A stretch of DNA of 48,416 bases from Gallionellales bacterium RIFCSPLOWO2_02_FULL_59_110 (GCA_001801215.1 MGXA01000096.1:1-48416); one strand, 5' to 3'; numbered from the stretch's first letter, positions 1-9,766 are shown. Notes: generated by a model from the sequence alone, not told the origin. Numbers and translations are program-made.

Positions 1-6
1 GGGCAG

Positions 7-984
7 GTGGCAAAAATTAAATATCGAAGACTCGGACAGACTGATCTCAATGTTTCGGAAATAGCGCTTGGCTGTGCTGGTTTCTGGGGGGATCGGCTGT
101 TTTCCGAACGGAAGGCAATCTCGGTAGTCTCGGAAGCATTGAGTCATGGCGTTAACTTTTTCGATACGGGTCATAACTATAGTAATTTCAATGCCGAGCC
201 GAGATTGGGGAAGGCTTTGCGCAATCTGCTGGGTTCCGGCGACCGATCCAAAGTCATCCTTTCTTCAAAAGCCGGAACCGTTGTGGCAGCGGGAAAGCTT
301 GCGTTGTCCAAACCCGCAAAAATCAAGGATTTCTCCCCCGGGTATATCGAATCCTCATGCGCGCAGTCGCTCAGGAATTTAGGCACAGACTATCTGGATA
401 TTTTTCAGTTGCATGGCATTACAAAAGAAGAAATTACCGAGGGTCTGCTTGACCGGCTCGACACAATGAAAAGAAACGGGATGTTCCGCTTCCTGGGCGT
501 GAATACACATGCGCTTGCGGATATGAATTTCATTGCGGAGCACCCGGATCGTTTCGATATGGTGCTGCTTGACTATAACGTTCTCCAGCTTGACAGGGAG
601 CCGGTCATCGCAAAGCTTCAGGCGAACGGAATCGGGGTGGTAGCGGGGACGGTTCTTGGTCAGGGGCATTTAATCAAGGGGAAAATCGGCAGGATTCGTT
701 CGATGTCCGACATCTGGTATCTGGCGAGGTCACTCGTCAGGCCGGGCGGGAGAGAGCTGGCGGCAAAATCGGCGGCCATGCAGGAGGTTCTGATGTCGGT
801 GGAAGGCATGACTGCCGCTCAAGCGGCGGTTTCTTTCGTTCTTCAAAATAGCTCAGTTGCCAGCTGCATTATCGGGACAACGAAAATTGCCAATTTGATC
901 GAAGTTATCGGGGCGGCGAACAACGATCTAAGCCAGCACGATATTGAAAGAATAAGAGCCACTTACCAATCCATGCAGCATTGA
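7..984 (+). CDS. Aldo/keto reductase family oxidoreductase
   Basis: NAD(P)H-dependent carbonyl reductase of the aldo/keto reductase superfamily, 325 residues, cytoplasmic. The opening RRLGQTDLNVSEIALG is typical of the family. The catalytic tetrad can be read as D53 and Y58 (FDTGHNYS), K88 (SSKAG) and H136 (QLHG). The C-terminal cofactor region includes IIGTTK near residue 290. The start used is GTG at 7. The frame is open to the window edge, so the true start may lie upstream. Base composition is less GC-rich than the following genes, and the gene could be the last of a sugar or polysaccharide cluster to the left. The substrate cannot be told from sequence. Confidence 0.85.
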   Translation: MAKIKYRRLGQTDLNVSEIALGCAGFWGDRLFSERKAISVVSEALSHGVNFFDTGHNYSNFNAEPRLGKALRNLLGSGDRSKVILSSKAGTVVAAGKLALSKPAKIKDFSPGYIESSCAQSLRNLGTDYLDIFQLHGITKEEITEGLLDRLDTMKRNGMFRFLGVNTHALADMNFIAEHPDRFDMVLLDYNVLQLDREPVIAKLQANGIGVVAGTVLGQGHLIKGKIGRIRSMSDIWYLARSLVRPGGRELAAKSAAMQEVLMSVEGMTAAQAAVSFVLQNSSVASCIIGTTKIANLIEVIGAANNDLSQHDIERIRATYQSMQH

Positions 985-1084
985 TGTTCGGTGTCCGGCC
1001 CGAGCTGGCGGTGCTGTATAGGTCAGTAGCCGGGCTTTGCGGTATCATCGCGCCCTCGCAAATTCGCTATGAAGTCCAACCGCA

Positions 1085-3067
1085 ATGGCATCCGCAAATT
1101 TCATCGACCTTCCTCCCCTGCTGACTGCGCGCGGCACCGTCACGTTGCCCGGCTCGAAGAGCATTTCCAATCGCGTGCTGCTGCTGGCGGCGTTGTCCGA
1201 AGGCGCGACCGAGGTGCGCGACGTGCTGCTGTCCGACGATACCGAACGCATGCTGGATGCGCTGCGCATTCTCGGCGTTGGCGTGGAGCAACTCGATATG
1301 CATGTGTTCCGTATCACCGGCTGTGGAGGGAATTTGCCGGTCAAGGACGCCGAATTGTTTCTCGGCAATGCGGGCACCGCGTTCCGCCCGCTGACGGCGG
1401 CGCTGGCGCTGTCGGGCGGGCATTACAAGCTGTCCGGCGTGGCGCGCATGCACGAGCGGCCAATCGGCGATCTGGTGGATGCGTTACGCCAGTTGGGGGC
1501 GGACATTCGTTATCTGGGCAACGCGGGCTTTCCGCCGCTGGAGATTTTGCCTCCCTCACCTCCATCACCTCTCACGGGGGGCGAGGGGAGAGTGCGGGTG
1601 CGCGGCGATGTGTCCAGCCAGTTCCTTACCGGCCTGCTGATGGCATTGCCGCTGACCGGGCAGACGGTGAAAGTCGAAGTGGTCGGCGAGCTGATTTCCA
1701 AGCCTTATATCGAAATCACGCTGGCGATGATGGCGCGTTTCGGCGTGCGCGTGGAGAGGCAGGAGTGGCAGAGTTTTGTCGTGCCCGGCGGGCAGCGTTA
1801 CCGCAGCCCCGGCACGGTTTACGTGGAAGGCGATGCGTCATCGGCCTCGTATTTCCTCGCGGCAGGCGCTATTGGAGGAGGCCCGCTGCGCATCGATGGC
1901 GTGGGCAGCGACAGCATCCAGGGCGACGTGCGCTTTGCCGATGCGCTGGCGCTGATGGGCGCGCGCATCGAGCGCGGCCCGAACTGGATGGAGGCGCGCG
2001 CGCCGGAAAATGGCAAATTGAAAGCCATCGATCTGGATTGCAACCATATTCCCGATGCGGCGATGACGCTGGCGGTCGCGGCCCTGTTCGCCGACGGCAC
2101 GACCACGCTGCGCAACATCGCGAGCTGGCGCGTCAAGGAAACAGACCGCATCGCGGCGATGGCGACCGAATTGCGCAAGGTCGGCGCGATGGTGGAAGAG
2201 GGCGCGGATTACATCCGCATTACACCGCCGTATCCTGCCCTTCTCACTTCTCCCTTCCCCCTTCACGCCTCCATCGACACCTACGATGACCACCGCATGG
2301 CGATGTGTTTCTCTCTCGCCGCCTTCGGCCCAGAAGGGGTGCGCATCAACGATCCGGGTTGCGTTGCCAAGACTTTCCCGGATTATTTCGCGGCATTCGC
2401 CAGCGTTACGCAGGCCGTGCCGGTGATTGCCATCGACGGGCCTTCCGCTTCGGGCAAGGGCACGGTCGCGCAGCGCGTGGCACGCGAATTGGGCTTCCAC
2501 TTCCTCGACAGCGGCGCGCTGTATCGCCTGCTGGGGCTGGCGGCTCAGCGCAGCGGCGTGGCGCTGGAGGATGAGGCGGCGCTGGCCAGCCTGGCGGGGC
2601 GGATGGATATCCGCTTCGAGGGCACGGACATCTGGCTGGACGGCGCAAGGGTGGGGGACGAGTTGCGCAGCGAGGGGGCGGGCGCCGCCGCCTCCAGAGT
2701 GGCGGCGCTGCCCATGGTGCGCGCCGCGCTGTTGGACAAGCAGCGCGCCTTCCGCCGCGCGCCGGGGCTGGTGGCCGACGGGCGCGACATGGCTTCTGCG
2801 GTGTTCCCGGATGCGGTGTTGAAAATCTTTTTGAACGCCAGCGCCGAGGCGCGCGCCGAGCGCCGTTATAAGCAGTTGAAAGAAAAAGGAATGGATGCTA
2901 ACATCGCAACCCTTTTGCAGGAAATCCGGGCGCGCGACGAGCGGGATACACAGCGCAGCGCTTCCCCTCTGCAACAGGCCCCTGGTGCGAGTCTGCTCGA
3001 TACCAACGCTCTGAACATCGAGCAGGCGGTTGCCGAAGTACTGGCGCGCTACCGGGTGAAGAAATAG
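1085..3067 (+). CDS. aroA-cmk: Fused EPSP synthase (AroA) and cytidylate kinase (Cmk)
   Basis: One 660-residue reading frame joins two enzymes that are usually adjacent separate genes. Residues 1-~440 are 3-phosphoshikimate 1-carboxyvinyltransferase of the shikimate pathway. They show GSKSISNR near 23, NAGTAFRP near 94, KETDRI and YDDHR at 400-404. Residues ~445-660 are cytidylate kinase (CMP/dCMP phosphorylation) with P-loop GPSASGKG at 452-459. The linker is only a few residues: the AroA end ([13 protein letters not shown]) runs into VPVIAIDG without a stop. A GTG at 2417 could serve as an internal Cmk start, but it has only a weak Shine-Dalgarno. The AroA part carries two insertions relative to the E. 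coli enzyme, at residues ~156-172 and ~384-395, both made of repeat-like DNA. The gene precedes rpsA, as cmk does in many proteobacteria. Confidence 0.95.
   Translation: MASANFIDLPPLLTARGTVTLPGSKSISNRVLLLAALSEGATEVRDVLLSDDTERMLDALRILGVGVEQLDMHVFRITGCGGNLPVKDAELFLGNAGTAFRPLTAALALSGGHYKLSGVARMHERPIGDLVDALRQLGADIRYLGNAGFPPLEILPPSPPSPLTGGEGRVRVRGDVSSQFLTGLLMALPLTGQTVKVEVVGELISKPYIEITLAMMARFGVRVERQEWQSFVVPGGQRYRSPGTVYVEGDASSASYFLAAGAIGGGPLRIDGVGSDSIQGDVRFADALALMGARIERGPNWMEARAPENGKLKAIDLDCNHIPDAAMTLAVAALFADGTTTLRNIASWRVKETDRIAAMATELRKVGAMVEEGADYIRITPPYPALLTSPFPLHASIDTYDDHRMAMCFSLAAFGPEGVRINDPGCVAKTFPDYFAAFASVTQAVPVIAIDGPSASGKGTVAQRVARELGFHFLDSGALYRLLGLAAQRSGVALEDEAALASLAGRMDIRFEGTDIWLDGARVGDELRSEGAGAAASRVAALPMVRAALLDKQRAFRRAPGLVADGRDMASAVFPDAVLKIFLNASAEARAERRYKQLKEKGMDANIATLLQEIRARDERDTQRSASPLQQAPGASLLDTNALNIEQAVAEVLARYRVKK
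1552..1600 (+). repeat. Repeat-derived in-frame insertion in aroA
   Basis: Stretch rich in CCTCACC / CCTCTC followed by GGGGCGAGGGGAGAG. This is the inverted-arm pattern of short palindromic repeats common in proteobacterial intergenic DNA. It codes for a Pro/Ser then Gly-rich segment ([13 protein letters not shown]) and lengthens this loop by about seven residues relative to E. coli AroA as I remember it. Its ends resemble those of the 96-bp element inside prmC. Confidence 0.55.
2236..2268 (+). repeat. Pyrimidine-rich repeat insertion in aroA
   Basis: Run of CCCTTCTC-type units inside the AroA part, just before the conserved IDTYDDHR block. It matches one arm of the purine/pyrimidine hairpins at 8402-8478 and 29249-29334. 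It encodes the extra residues [10 protein letters not shown]. Confidence 0.5.
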
Positions 3068-3077
3068 GCCCCGCCTG

Positions 3078-3101
3078 ACTCTCCGTCTGGCGGGATCATT
3101 A
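3078..3101 (+). promoter_or_regulatory. Hairpin in rpsA leader
   Basis: The 76-bp gap before rpsA holds a stem of CCCGCC and GGCGGG with a 12-base loop. No T run follows, so it is more likely a leader structure than a terminator. The rpsA start has no clear Shine-Dalgarno (TTTTGGGTATATCCG precedes the ATG). S1 mRNAs are known to have atypical, autoregulated initiation regions. Confidence 0.35.
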
Positions 3102-3143
3102 ACCGACCCTCTGCGCGAGCAGAAATTTTTTTGGGTATATCCG

Positions 3144-4859
3144 ATGAACTCAACCGCAACAGCTTTAGAAAACCCCGATAGTTTTGCCGCAATGTTTGAA
3201 GAAAGCCTGACGCGCAAGGAAATGCGCGCCGGCGAACTGATTACCGCACAAGTCGTGCGCGTCGACCACAACATGGTGGTCGTGAATGCCGGACTGAAGT
3301 CCGAAAGTTTGATCCCGGTCGAGGAATTCCTCGATGCGAAAGGCGAGCTGGAAATCAAGGCGGGCGATTTCGTCACCGTCGCGATCGAGGCGCTGGAAAA
3401 CGGTTACGGCGAGACCAAGCTGTCGCGCGAAAAAGCCAAGCGCCTGGCCGCATGGCACGATCTGGAAGTGGCCATGGAAGAAGGCCGGATCGTGGAAGGT
3501 TTCGTCAGCGGCAAGGTCAAGGGCGGTCTGACCGCGATGGTCAACGGCATCCGCGCGTTCCTGCCGGGTTCGCTGGTGGACATCCGTCCGGTCAAGGACA
3601 CCACGCCGTACGAAAACAAGACCATGGAGCTGAAGGTCATCAAGCTGGATCGCAAGCGCAACAACGTGGTGGTTTCGCGCCGCGCAGTGCTGGAAGCCAG
3701 CATGGGCGCAGATCGCGAAGCGGTCATGGAAAACCTCAAGGAGGGCGCGATCGTCAAGGGCGTGGTCAAGAATATCACCGACTACGGCGCGTTCGTCGAT
3801 CTGGGCGGCATCGACGGCCTGCTGCATATCACCGATCTGGCTTGGCGCCGCGTGAAACATCCTTCCGAAATATTGAATGTGGGCGACGAAGTCGAAGCCA
3901 AGATTCTCAAGTTCGATCAGGAAAAGAACCGCGTCTCGCTGGGTATCAAGCAGATGGGCGACGATCCGTGGAGCGGGCTGGCGCGCCGCTATCCGCAGGG
4001 CACCCGCCTGTTCGGCAAGGTGACCAACCTGACCGACTATGGCGCATTCGTCGAGATCGAGCAGGGCATCGAAGGTCTTGTACACGTTTCCGAAATGGAC
4101 TGGACCAACAAGAACGTTCACCCGTCCAAGGTCGTGCAACTGGGCGACGAAGTGGAAGTGATGATCCTGGAAATCGACGAGCAGCGCCGCCGCATCTCGC
4201 TGGGCATGAAGCAATGCCAATCCAACCCGTGGGACGATTTTGCGATCAATCACAAAAAGAGCGACAAGGTCAAGGGCGCCATCAAATCTATCACCGACTT
4301 CGGCGTGTTTATCGGCCTGGACGGCGGTATCGATGGCCTGGTGCATTTGTCCGACCTGTCATGGAGCCAGCCCGGCGAAGAAGCGGTACGCAGCTATAAG
4401 AAGGGCGACGAAGTCGAGGCCGTGGTATTGGCGATCGACGTGGAGCGCGAGCGTATTTCCCTGGGCATCAAGCAAATGGAAGGCGATCCGTTCGGCGGCT
4501 TCGCTTCCAGCCACGAGAAGGGCGCAGTGGTTACCGGCAAGGTGAAATCGCTGGACGCCAAGGGTGCAACCATCGCTCTGGAAGGGGATGTGGAAGCCTA
4601 CCTGAAGGCTTCAGAAGTATCCGCCGACCGCGTTGAAGATATCCGCACCCACCTTAAGGAAGGCGATAGCGTGACCGCCGTCATCATCAATGTGGATCGC
4701 AAGAATCGCGGCATCAACCTGTCGATCAAGGCGCTCAACAAGGCAGAAGAATCCGCAGCGATGCAGAAGTTCTCCGCCGAGAACACTGCCAATGCTGGAA
4801 CCACCAACCTGGGCGCGTTGCTGAAGGCCAAGATGAGTGGCAGCAAGACCGAAGCCTAA
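3144..4859 (+). CDS. rpsA: 30S ribosomal protein S1
   Basis: 571 residues, the length of full-size proteobacterial S1. It binds mRNA at the 30S subunit and is needed to initiate on structured messages. Six S1 (OB-fold) repeats can be followed, spaced about 85 residues apart. The middle ones show the signature [12 protein letters not shown] / GLLHITDL, repeated as [12 protein letters not shown] and [12 protein letters not shown]. The last repeat is more diverged ([19 protein letters not shown]). The N-terminal FAAMFEESL is the usual ribosome-anchoring start. It lies between cmk and ihfB, the classical order. Confidence 0.98.
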   Translation: MNSTATALENPDSFAAMFEESLTRKEMRAGELITAQVVRVDHNMVVVNAGLKSESLIPVEEFLDAKGELEIKAGDFVTVAIEALENGYGETKLSREKAKRLAAWHDLEVAMEEGRIVEGFVSGKVKGGLTAMVNGIRAFLPGSLVDIRPVKDTTPYENKTMELKVIKLDRKRNNVVVSRRAVLEASMGADREAVMENLKEGAIVKGVVKNITDYGAFVDLGGIDGLLHITDLAWRRVKHPSEILNVGDEVEAKILKFDQEKNRVSLGIKQMGDDPWSGLARRYPQGTRLFGKVTNLTDYGAFVEIEQGIEGLVHVSEMDWTNKNVHPSKVVQLGDEVEVMILEIDEQRRRISLGMKQCQSNPWDDFAINHKKSDKVKGAIKSITDFGVFIGLDGGIDGLVHLSDLSWSQPGEEAVRSYKKGDEVEAVVLAIDVERERISLGIKQMEGDPFGGFASSHEKGAVVTGKVKSLDAKGATIALEGDVEAYLKASEVSADRVEDIRTHLKEGDSVTAVIINVDRKNRGINLSIKALNKAEESAAMQKFSAENTANAGTTNLGALLKAKMSGSKTEA

Positions 4860-4876
4860 GTTTGGGGTTTATTGCC

Positions 4877-5164
4877 ATGACTCGTTCAGATTTGATTGCC
4901 AGGCTTGCCGAATTGCATCCGCAACTGTTGGCCAAGGATGCCGAGTTTGCCGTTAAAGTGATTCTCGATACCTTGTCCGCCACGCTGGCACGCGGAGAAC
5001 GGGTCGAGATTCGCGGTTTCGGCAGCTTCGGCCTGAATTACCGTCCGCCGCGCCAGGGGCGCAACCCCAAGACCGGCGACAAGGTGAAAGTGCCGGCCAA
5101 ATATGTGCCGCATTTCAAGGCGGGCAAGGAATTGAGGGAGCGGGTCTGCATACAGAAGCCATGA
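4877..5164 (+). CDS. ihfB: Integration host factor beta subunit
   Basis: 95-residue HU/IHF-fold DNA-bending protein ([11 protein letters not shown]...). It shows the DNA-contact arm [26 protein letters not shown] split around residues 66-90 and the core [12 protein letters not shown]. Position after rpsA identifies it as the beta subunit rather than HU. The start chosen is ATG 4877. The frame can be opened to a TTG at 4862, but that adds only five non-conserved residues. It pairs with IhfA, which is encoded elsewhere. Confidence 0.96.
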   Translation: MTRSDLIARLAELHPQLLAKDAEFAVKVILDTLSATLARGERVEIRGFGSFGLNYRPPRQGRNPKTGDKVKVPAKYVPHFKAGKELRERVCIQKP

Positions 5165-5257
5165 TTCTTGTTTGAAGCAACTCAAGTGGCGGCATATCGC
5201 GAGGTATTGCCGCCATTTTTTATGCTATCGTTGCGGCGGTTTTCAAGGGTAAAAGCT

Positions 5258-5554
5258 ATGCGTTATCTTAATTGGGCGTTGCGGATAGTGTTGTTTGTCG
5301 TGCTGCTCGGGTTTGCGGTCAAGAACGACCAGCCGGTCACGGTGCGCTATTTTTTCGGCATTGAATGGCAGTCATCGCTGGTGATCGTGCTGCTGGCATT
5401 TTTTGTTGCCGGTGCGGCGATCGGAGTGATTGCGATGTTTGCCAATGTCCTGCAACAGCGCCGCGAAATCGTGCACCTGAAGCGCGACATCCGGGTCAGG
5501 AGCAAACTTGCCGATATCGGCGAAAAGCAGCAAATCCCCATTCAACCTTCCTGA
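5258..5554 (+). CDS. lapA: LPS assembly protein A (DUF1049 membrane protein)
   Basis: 98 residues with two hydrophobic helices (about 7-24 and 41-64) separated by the short hairpin KNDQPVTVRYFFG, followed by a basic cytoplasmic tail rich in R and K. This is the LapA/YciS layout. LapA works with LapB in the inner membrane to control LpxC levels and LPS supply. Start ATG 5258 follows AAGGGT. The open frame extends to 5168, but those residues are not family-like. It is followed 15 bp later by lapB. Confidence 0.9.
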   Translation: MRYLNWALRIVLFVVLLGFAVKNDQPVTVRYFFGIEWQSSLVIVLLAFFVAGAAIGVIAMFANVLQQRREIVHLKRDIRVRSKLADIGEKQQIPIQPS

Positions 5555-5569
5555 CAGGCATATCCGGTT

Positions 5570-6745
5570 ATGGAATTTGAACCCTGGATGCTGCTGGTTT
5601 TTCCGCTGTTTTTCGGCATGGGATGGCTGGCCGCGCGCATCGATATCAAGGAGTTGCTTTCCGAATCGAGCGCGCTGCCGCAATCGTATTTTCAGGGGTT
5701 GAACTTCCTGCTCAACGAGCAGCAGGACAAGGCCATCGAAGCGTTCATCGAGGTGGTCAAGGTCGATCCGCAAACCATCGAGTTGCACTTCGCGCTGGGC
5801 AGCCTGTTCCGCCGCCGTGGCGAAATCGATCGCGCGTTGCGCATGCACCACAATCTGGTGGAACGCGCCGATCTGGATCACGGCAAACGCCAGCAGGCGA
5901 TTTTCGAGCTGGCGCAGGATTACCTGAAGGCGGGCATTTTCGATCGCGCCGAGAGCCTGTTTCGCGAGCTGGAAAAAACGTCGTACGCGAAACCGGCCAT
6001 GGAATTTCTGCTGGAATTGTTCCAGAAGGAGCACGACTGGCTCAAGGCGATCGATGCGGCCCGGCGGCTTGAAGCACTATCCGGCCAGTCATACAGCAAG
6101 CTGGCCGCCCTGTTTTATTGCGAGCTGGCGAGCGATGAGATTGCCAAGGGCGATACCGCCGCTGCCCACGGGCATCTGCAACAGGCGTTGTCGGTTTATC
6201 CGGGCGCGGTGCGCGCCACGATGATGCTCGGCGATATGGCGGCCGGGGGAAGCAAGTTCGAGGAGGCTGTCGCCATCTGGAAAAATATCGAGGCGCAGGA
6301 CGCGCAATATCTGCCTCTGGTTGCGGAACGCCTGTTGAATGCTTATCGCAGCCTGGATTGCGAAGTGGAGGGCATTGTCTTGCTGCGCGAATATCTGGGC
6401 AAATACCACTCGCTGGATTTGATGAATGTGGTGTTCGATAGCGTGCTGAAAAACGAGGGGCCGACGGCCGCTTACCAGCTGGTGCGCGATGAGTTGCAGC
6501 GCAATCCGTCCCTGCTCGGCCTGGACAAGCTGCTCGAGGCGCGGCTGCTGGAAATGCCGCTGGAACGGCGTGCCGATGTCGAGCTGGTGAAGGATCTGGT
6601 GCACAAGCGCACGCGCAACCTGGCGATGTACCACTGCGGACATTGCGGCTTCAAGGCTCGCCAGTTCTACTGGCACTGCCCGGCCTGCCAGGCGTGGGAC
6701 AGCTATTCGCCGCGCCGCAGCGAAGAAACGGGAACTTCCTTATGA
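5570..6745 (+). CDS. lapB: LPS assembly protein B (TPR protein with rubredoxin-like domain)
   Basis: 391 residues. An N-terminal membrane anchor (about 4-21) is followed by a long TPR superhelix, for example [23 protein letters not shown]-terminal rubredoxin-type metal site has C356, C359, C370 and C373 (CGHC...CPAC). LapB/YciM recruits FtsH to degrade LpxC and also acts at the LPS transport hub. Length, order after lapA and the zinc/iron knuckle all fit. The stop overlaps the pyrF start (ATGA), so the two are translationally coupled. Confidence 0.95.
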   Translation: MEFEPWMLLVFPLFFGMGWLAARIDIKELLSESSALPQSYFQGLNFLLNEQQDKAIEAFIEVVKVDPQTIELHFALGSLFRRRGEIDRALRMHHNLVERADLDHGKRQQAIFELAQDYLKAGIFDRAESLFRELEKTSYAKPAMEFLLELFQKEHDWLKAIDAARRLEALSGQSYSKLAALFYCELASDEIAKGDTAAAHGHLQQALSVYPGAVRATMMLGDMAAGGSKFEEAVAIWKNIEAQDAQYLPLVAERLLNAYRSLDCEVEGIVLLREYLGKYHSLDLMNVVFDSVLKNEGPTAAYQLVRDELQRNPSLLGLDKLLEARLLEMPLERRADVELVKDLVHKRTRNLAMYHCGHCGFKARQFYWHCPACQAWDSYSPRRSEETGTSL

Positions 6746-7443
6746 ACGATCCGAAGATCATCGTTGCGCTGGATTGCCCGGCCGCCGCACCGGCGCTGGC
6801 GCTGGCGGAGTTGTTGCGGCCTGCGCAGTGCCGCCTGAAAGTCGGCAAGGAACTGTTCACCGCTGCCGGGCCGGGGTTGATCGAGCAATTGCAGCGGCGC
6901 GGGTTTGAAGTTTTTCTCGATCTGAAATTCCACGATATTCCCAACACTGCCGCGCAGGCCTGCAAGGCTGCCGCCGCGTTGGGCGTGTGGATGGTCAACG
7001 TCCATGCCTCCGGCGGCAGGCGCATGATGGAAGCTGCGCGCGAGGGGCTGGCGAATTTTACCAAACCGCCGAAATTGATTGCCGTAACGGTGCTCACCAG
7101 CATGGCGCAGGCAGACCTTGCGGAGTTGGGCATCACCATGACGCCAGCAGACTTGGTGTTACGTCTGGCGGGCCTGGCACAAGCCAGCGGAATGGACGGC
7201 GTGGTGTGTTCCGCTCAGGAAGCCGTGCTGCTGCGCAGGCAGTGCGGCAAAGAATTCTGTCTGGTGACACCGGGCATCCGCCCGGCACAGGCGAGCCTCG
7301 ACGACCAGTTGCGCGTGATGACGCCATTGGCTGCGCTACAGGCCGGCTCCAGCTATCTGGTGATCGGGCGCCCGATCACCCAGGCTGCGGATCCGTTGCA
7401 GGCATTGCTCGACATCAACAAGGAAATCGGAGAACCGATATGA
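6742..7443 (+). CDS. pyrF: Orotidine 5'-phosphate decarboxylase
   Basis: Last step of UMP synthesis (OMP to UMP). 233 residues. It shows the catalytic block [10 protein letters not shown] (D-K-D charge network) near residues 59-68, the N-terminal IIVALDCP and the C-terminal phosphate loop (YLVIGRPIT). Start ATG 6742 overlaps the lapB stop by four bases. The longer upstream frame is an artefact. Confidence 0.96.
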   Translation: MNDPKIIVALDCPAAAPALALAELLRPAQCRLKVGKELFTAAGPGLIEQLQRRGFEVFLDLKFHDIPNTAAQACKAAAALGVWMVNVHASGGRRMMEAAREGLANFTKPPKLIAVTVLTSMAQADLAELGITMTPADLVLRLAGLAQASGMDGVVCSAQEAVLLRRQCGKEFCLVTPGIRPAQASLDDQLRVMTPLAALQAGSSYLVIGRPITQAADPLQALLDINKEIGEPI

Positions 7444-7465
7444 ATCAGAAAAGCGCGGGGCGGTC

Positions 7466-8431
7466 ATGACGGCGTTGCCGAAATTTGAAAATGCAAAAAT
7501 ACTGGTAGTCGGCGACGTCATGTTGGATCGCTACTGGTTCGGTGACGTCTGCCGCATTTCGCCGGAAGCTCCGGTGCCGGTGCTCAAGGTCGAGCGTGTC
7601 GAAGAGCGCCCCGGCGGCGCGGCCAACGTGGCGCGCAACATTGCCGCGCTCGGCGCGCAGGCGACGCTGCTATCGGTGGTCGGCGACGACGAAGCGGGCG
7701 CGTGCCTGGAGAGATTGCTCAAGCAGCACGATAACATCGGCGCGCTGCTGCACCGCGACAGCAGCATCTCCACCACCATCAAACTGCGCGCCGTTGCACG
7801 GCATCAGCAGTTGCTGCGCATCGATTTCGAGACCCAGCCCAGCCACGAGGTTCTGAATGCGAAGCTGGCAGATTTCCGCGTCAAGCTGCCGGAAGCGGCT
7901 GTGGTGATCCTGTCCGATTACGGCAAGGGCGGGCTGGCGCATATCGCCGAGATGATCCGCCTGGCGCGCGCGGCGGGCAAGCCGGTGCTGGTCGATCCCA
8001 AGGGCGACGATTACGCCCGCTATCGCGGCGCGACAATGCTCACGCCTAACCGCAGCGAATTCCGCGAAGTTGCGGGCAGCTGGAAAACTGATGCCGAGTT
8101 CAACAACAAGGCGGAGAAACTGCGCACCGAATTGCAGCTCGACGCGCTGCTGGTCACGCGCAGCGAGGACGGCATGAGCCTGTACCGCACCAACGAAGCG
8201 CTGCACGAACCGACGCAGACGCGCGAGGTGTTCGACGTCAGCGGCGCGGGCGATACCGTAATCGCCACGCTGGCGGTGATGCTGGCAAGCGGTGCAGACT
8301 TGCCCGATGCGATGCGCATCGCCAACCGCGCGGCGGGCATCGTGGTCGGCAAGCTGGGCACGGCGGTGGTGAGCCGTGAGGAAATCGTGAGAGACATCAG
8401 TGAAGGGAGAAGGGAGAAGGGAGAAGGGTAG
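7466..8431 (+). CDS. rfaE1: D-glycero-beta-D-manno-heptose-7-phosphate kinase
   Basis: 321-residue PfkB-family sugar kinase that makes heptose 1,7-bisphosphate for the LPS inner core. It shows FGDVCRISPEAPVPVL near residue 24, GGAANVARNIAALG near 50 and the ATP/anion-hole motif SGAGDT near 260. It corresponds to the N-terminal half of E. coli HldE. The nucleotidyltransferase half is absent and must be a separate gene outside this window. The last residues (SEGRREKGEG) are encoded by a purine-rich repeat arm starting at 8402, so the native C-terminus was probably altered by repeat acquisition. Confidence 0.93.
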   Translation: MTALPKFENAKILVVGDVMLDRYWFGDVCRISPEAPVPVLKVERVEERPGGAANVARNIAALGAQATLLSVVGDDEAGACLERLLKQHDNIGALLHRDSSISTTIKLRAVARHQQLLRIDFETQPSHEVLNAKLADFRVKLPEAAVVILSDYGKGGLAHIAEMIRLARAAGKPVLVDPKGDDYARYRGATMLTPNRSEFREVAGSWKTDAEFNNKAEKLRTELQLDALLVTRSEDGMSLYRTNEALHEPTQTREVFDVSGAGDTVIATLAVMLASGADLPDAMRIANRAAGIVVGKLGTAVVSREEIVRDISEGRREKGEG

Positions 8432-8478
8432 GAAGGTTTACGGTTTTACCCTTCTCCCTTCCCTCTTCACCCTTCTCC
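8402..8478 (+). repeat. Purine/pyrimidine hairpin repeat between rfaE1 and rfaD
   Basis: Left arm of GAAGGGAGAAGG units (8402-8430), loop, then right arm of ACCCTTCTCCC-type units (8447-8478). Together they form a long imperfect hairpin. The left arm overlaps the end of rfaE1. The same arrangement, with the shared GGTTTTACCCTTC junction, occurs between gcvPA and gcvH at 29249-29334. A smaller relative lies at 9702-9729. Confidence 0.75.
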
Positions 8479-8494
8479 ATTAAGGAGTTTTAAT

Positions 8495-9493
8495 ATGTAC
8501 TACATCGTTACCGGCGCAGCCGGATTTATCGGTTCCAACCTGGTCAAGGCGCTCAACGAACGCGGCGAGCACAACATCATCGCGGTGGACAACCTTAGGA
8601 ACGCCGACAAGTTCAGGAATCTGGCCGATTGCGAAATCGCCGACTACCTCGATAAGGAAGACTTCCTGAAAAAGCTTCAGGAAGGTTTTTTCGATGGGCT
8701 GGTCAGCGCGGTGCTGCATCAGGGCGCGTGCTCCGACACGATGGAGACCGATGGCCGCTACATGATGGGCAACAACTACCAGTATTCGCTGGAGCTGCTG
8801 GATTACTGCCAGAACGAGGAAATACCGTTCCTGTATGCCTCGTCCGCGTCGGTGTACGGCGGCGGCAAGGTGTTCAGCGAAAGCCGCGAACACGAAGCGC
8901 CGCTGAACGTGTACGCCTACTCAAAATTCCTCTTCGACCAGATCGTGCGGCGCCGCTGGCACAAGCGTAACGCGCAGATCGTCGGGCTGCGCTACTTCAA
9001 CGTGTACGGCCCGCGCGAACAGCACAAGGGGCGCATGGCCTCGGTCGCGTTCCACTTCTTCAACCAATACCGCGCCGCAGGTAAGGTGAAGCTGTTCGAA
9101 GGCTGCGACGGCTACGCCAACGGCGGGCAGTTGCGCGACTTCGTCTCGGTGGAAGACGCGGTCAAGGTGAACCTGTATTTCCTCGGCAACCCGCACAAAT
9201 CCGGCATCTTCAATCTCGGCACAGGGCAGGCGCAGAGCTTCAACGACGTGGCGGCGGCGACCGTCAACGCCCTGCGCAACGCCGAGGGCAAGCCCGCCTT
9301 GAGCCTCGCCGAACTGCAACAGCAGGGCCTGATCGAGTACATCCCGTTCCCCGACGCGTTGCGCGGCAAATACCAGAGCTACACCCAGGCCGACATCGGC
9401 GCGCTGCGCAACAGCGGCTATGCCGAACCGTTCCTGACCGTGGAGCAGGGCGTGGCGAGGTATGTGGAGCAGATGCTCAAGACAGCGCGATAG
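8495..9493 (+). CDS. rfaD: ADP-L-glycero-D-manno-heptose 6-epimerase
   Basis: 332-residue extended short-chain dehydrogenase that converts ADP-D-glycero- to ADP-L-glycero-manno-heptose for the LPS core. NAD(P) motif GAAGFIGSN is at residues 7-15, YASSASVYG contains the active-site Ser, and YAYSKFLFD gives the YxxxK pair. Start ATG 8495 has a good AAGGAG. It follows rfaE1, so heptose activation and epimerisation are clustered. Confidence 0.96.
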   Translation: MYYIVTGAAGFIGSNLVKALNERGEHNIIAVDNLRNADKFRNLADCEIADYLDKEDFLKKLQEGFFDGLVSAVLHQGACSDTMETDGRYMMGNNYQYSLELLDYCQNEEIPFLYASSASVYGGGKVFSESREHEAPLNVYAYSKFLFDQIVRRRWHKRNAQIVGLRYFNVYGPREQHKGRMASVAFHFFNQYRAAGKVKLFEGCDGYANGGQLRDFVSVEDAVKVNLYFLGNPHKSGIFNLGTGQAQSFNDVAAATVNALRNAEGKPALSLAELQQQGLIEYIPFPDALRGKYQSYTQADIGALRNSGYAEPFLTVEQGVARYVEQMLKTAR

Positions 9494-9547
9494 ATTCATG
9501 CATGAGCGGAGCCTGCTCGCTTACCTGGCTTCGCGGCTGTATGAATT

Positions 9548-9571
9548 CCCTCTCCCGCAGGCGGGAGATGG
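9548..9571 (+). repeat. Short CCCTCTCCC/GGGAGA palindrome
   Basis: CCCTCTCCCGCAGGCGGGAGATGG, given here as arms CCCTCTCCCGC and GCGGGAGATGG. First of three different repeat units stacked in the rfaD-cysM gap. Confidence 0.6.
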
Positions 9572-9579
9572 TTAGTGTT

Positions 9580-9660
9580 GTAGCCCGGATGGAGAGCAAC
9601 GGAATCCGGGAGATACGGGGCACCGCATTCCCGGATTACACGGCGTTTCATCCGGGCTAC
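9580..9660 (+). repeat. GTAGCCCGGAT palindromic repeat
   Basis: 81-bp element beginning GTAGCCCGGAT and ending ATCCGGGCTAC, with internal GGAATCCGGG and CCCGGATTACA. A second copy lies at 27270-27354. This motif family is widespread between genes in many proteobacteria. Confidence 0.85.
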
Positions 9661-9701
9661 GTATTCCACCACATCAGTTTCAATCGCACCCCTCATCTCC
9701 A

Positions 9702-9729
9702 CCCTTCTCCCGTCTATTGGAGAAGGGAG
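9702..9729 (+). repeat. CCCTTCTCCC/GGAGAAGGG hairpin
   Basis: CCCTTCTCC and GGAGAAGGG arms around a short loop, immediately upstream of cysM. Same family as the arms at 8402-8478. Confidence 0.65.
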
Positions 9730-9766
9730 TTATCATGACAACCTTTGGCAATATGAAGACAATGCG

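Noticed and set aside
1838-3376. 512-codon minus-strand frame over aroA-cmk and rpsA start
   Set aside because: Covers two strongly conserved plus-strand genes and shows no family signature.
8402-8430. Tandem GAAGGGAGAAGG units considered as a CRISPR or variable-number repeat
   Set aside because: No spacers and only short purine-rich units; the opposing arm makes it a hairpin repeat.
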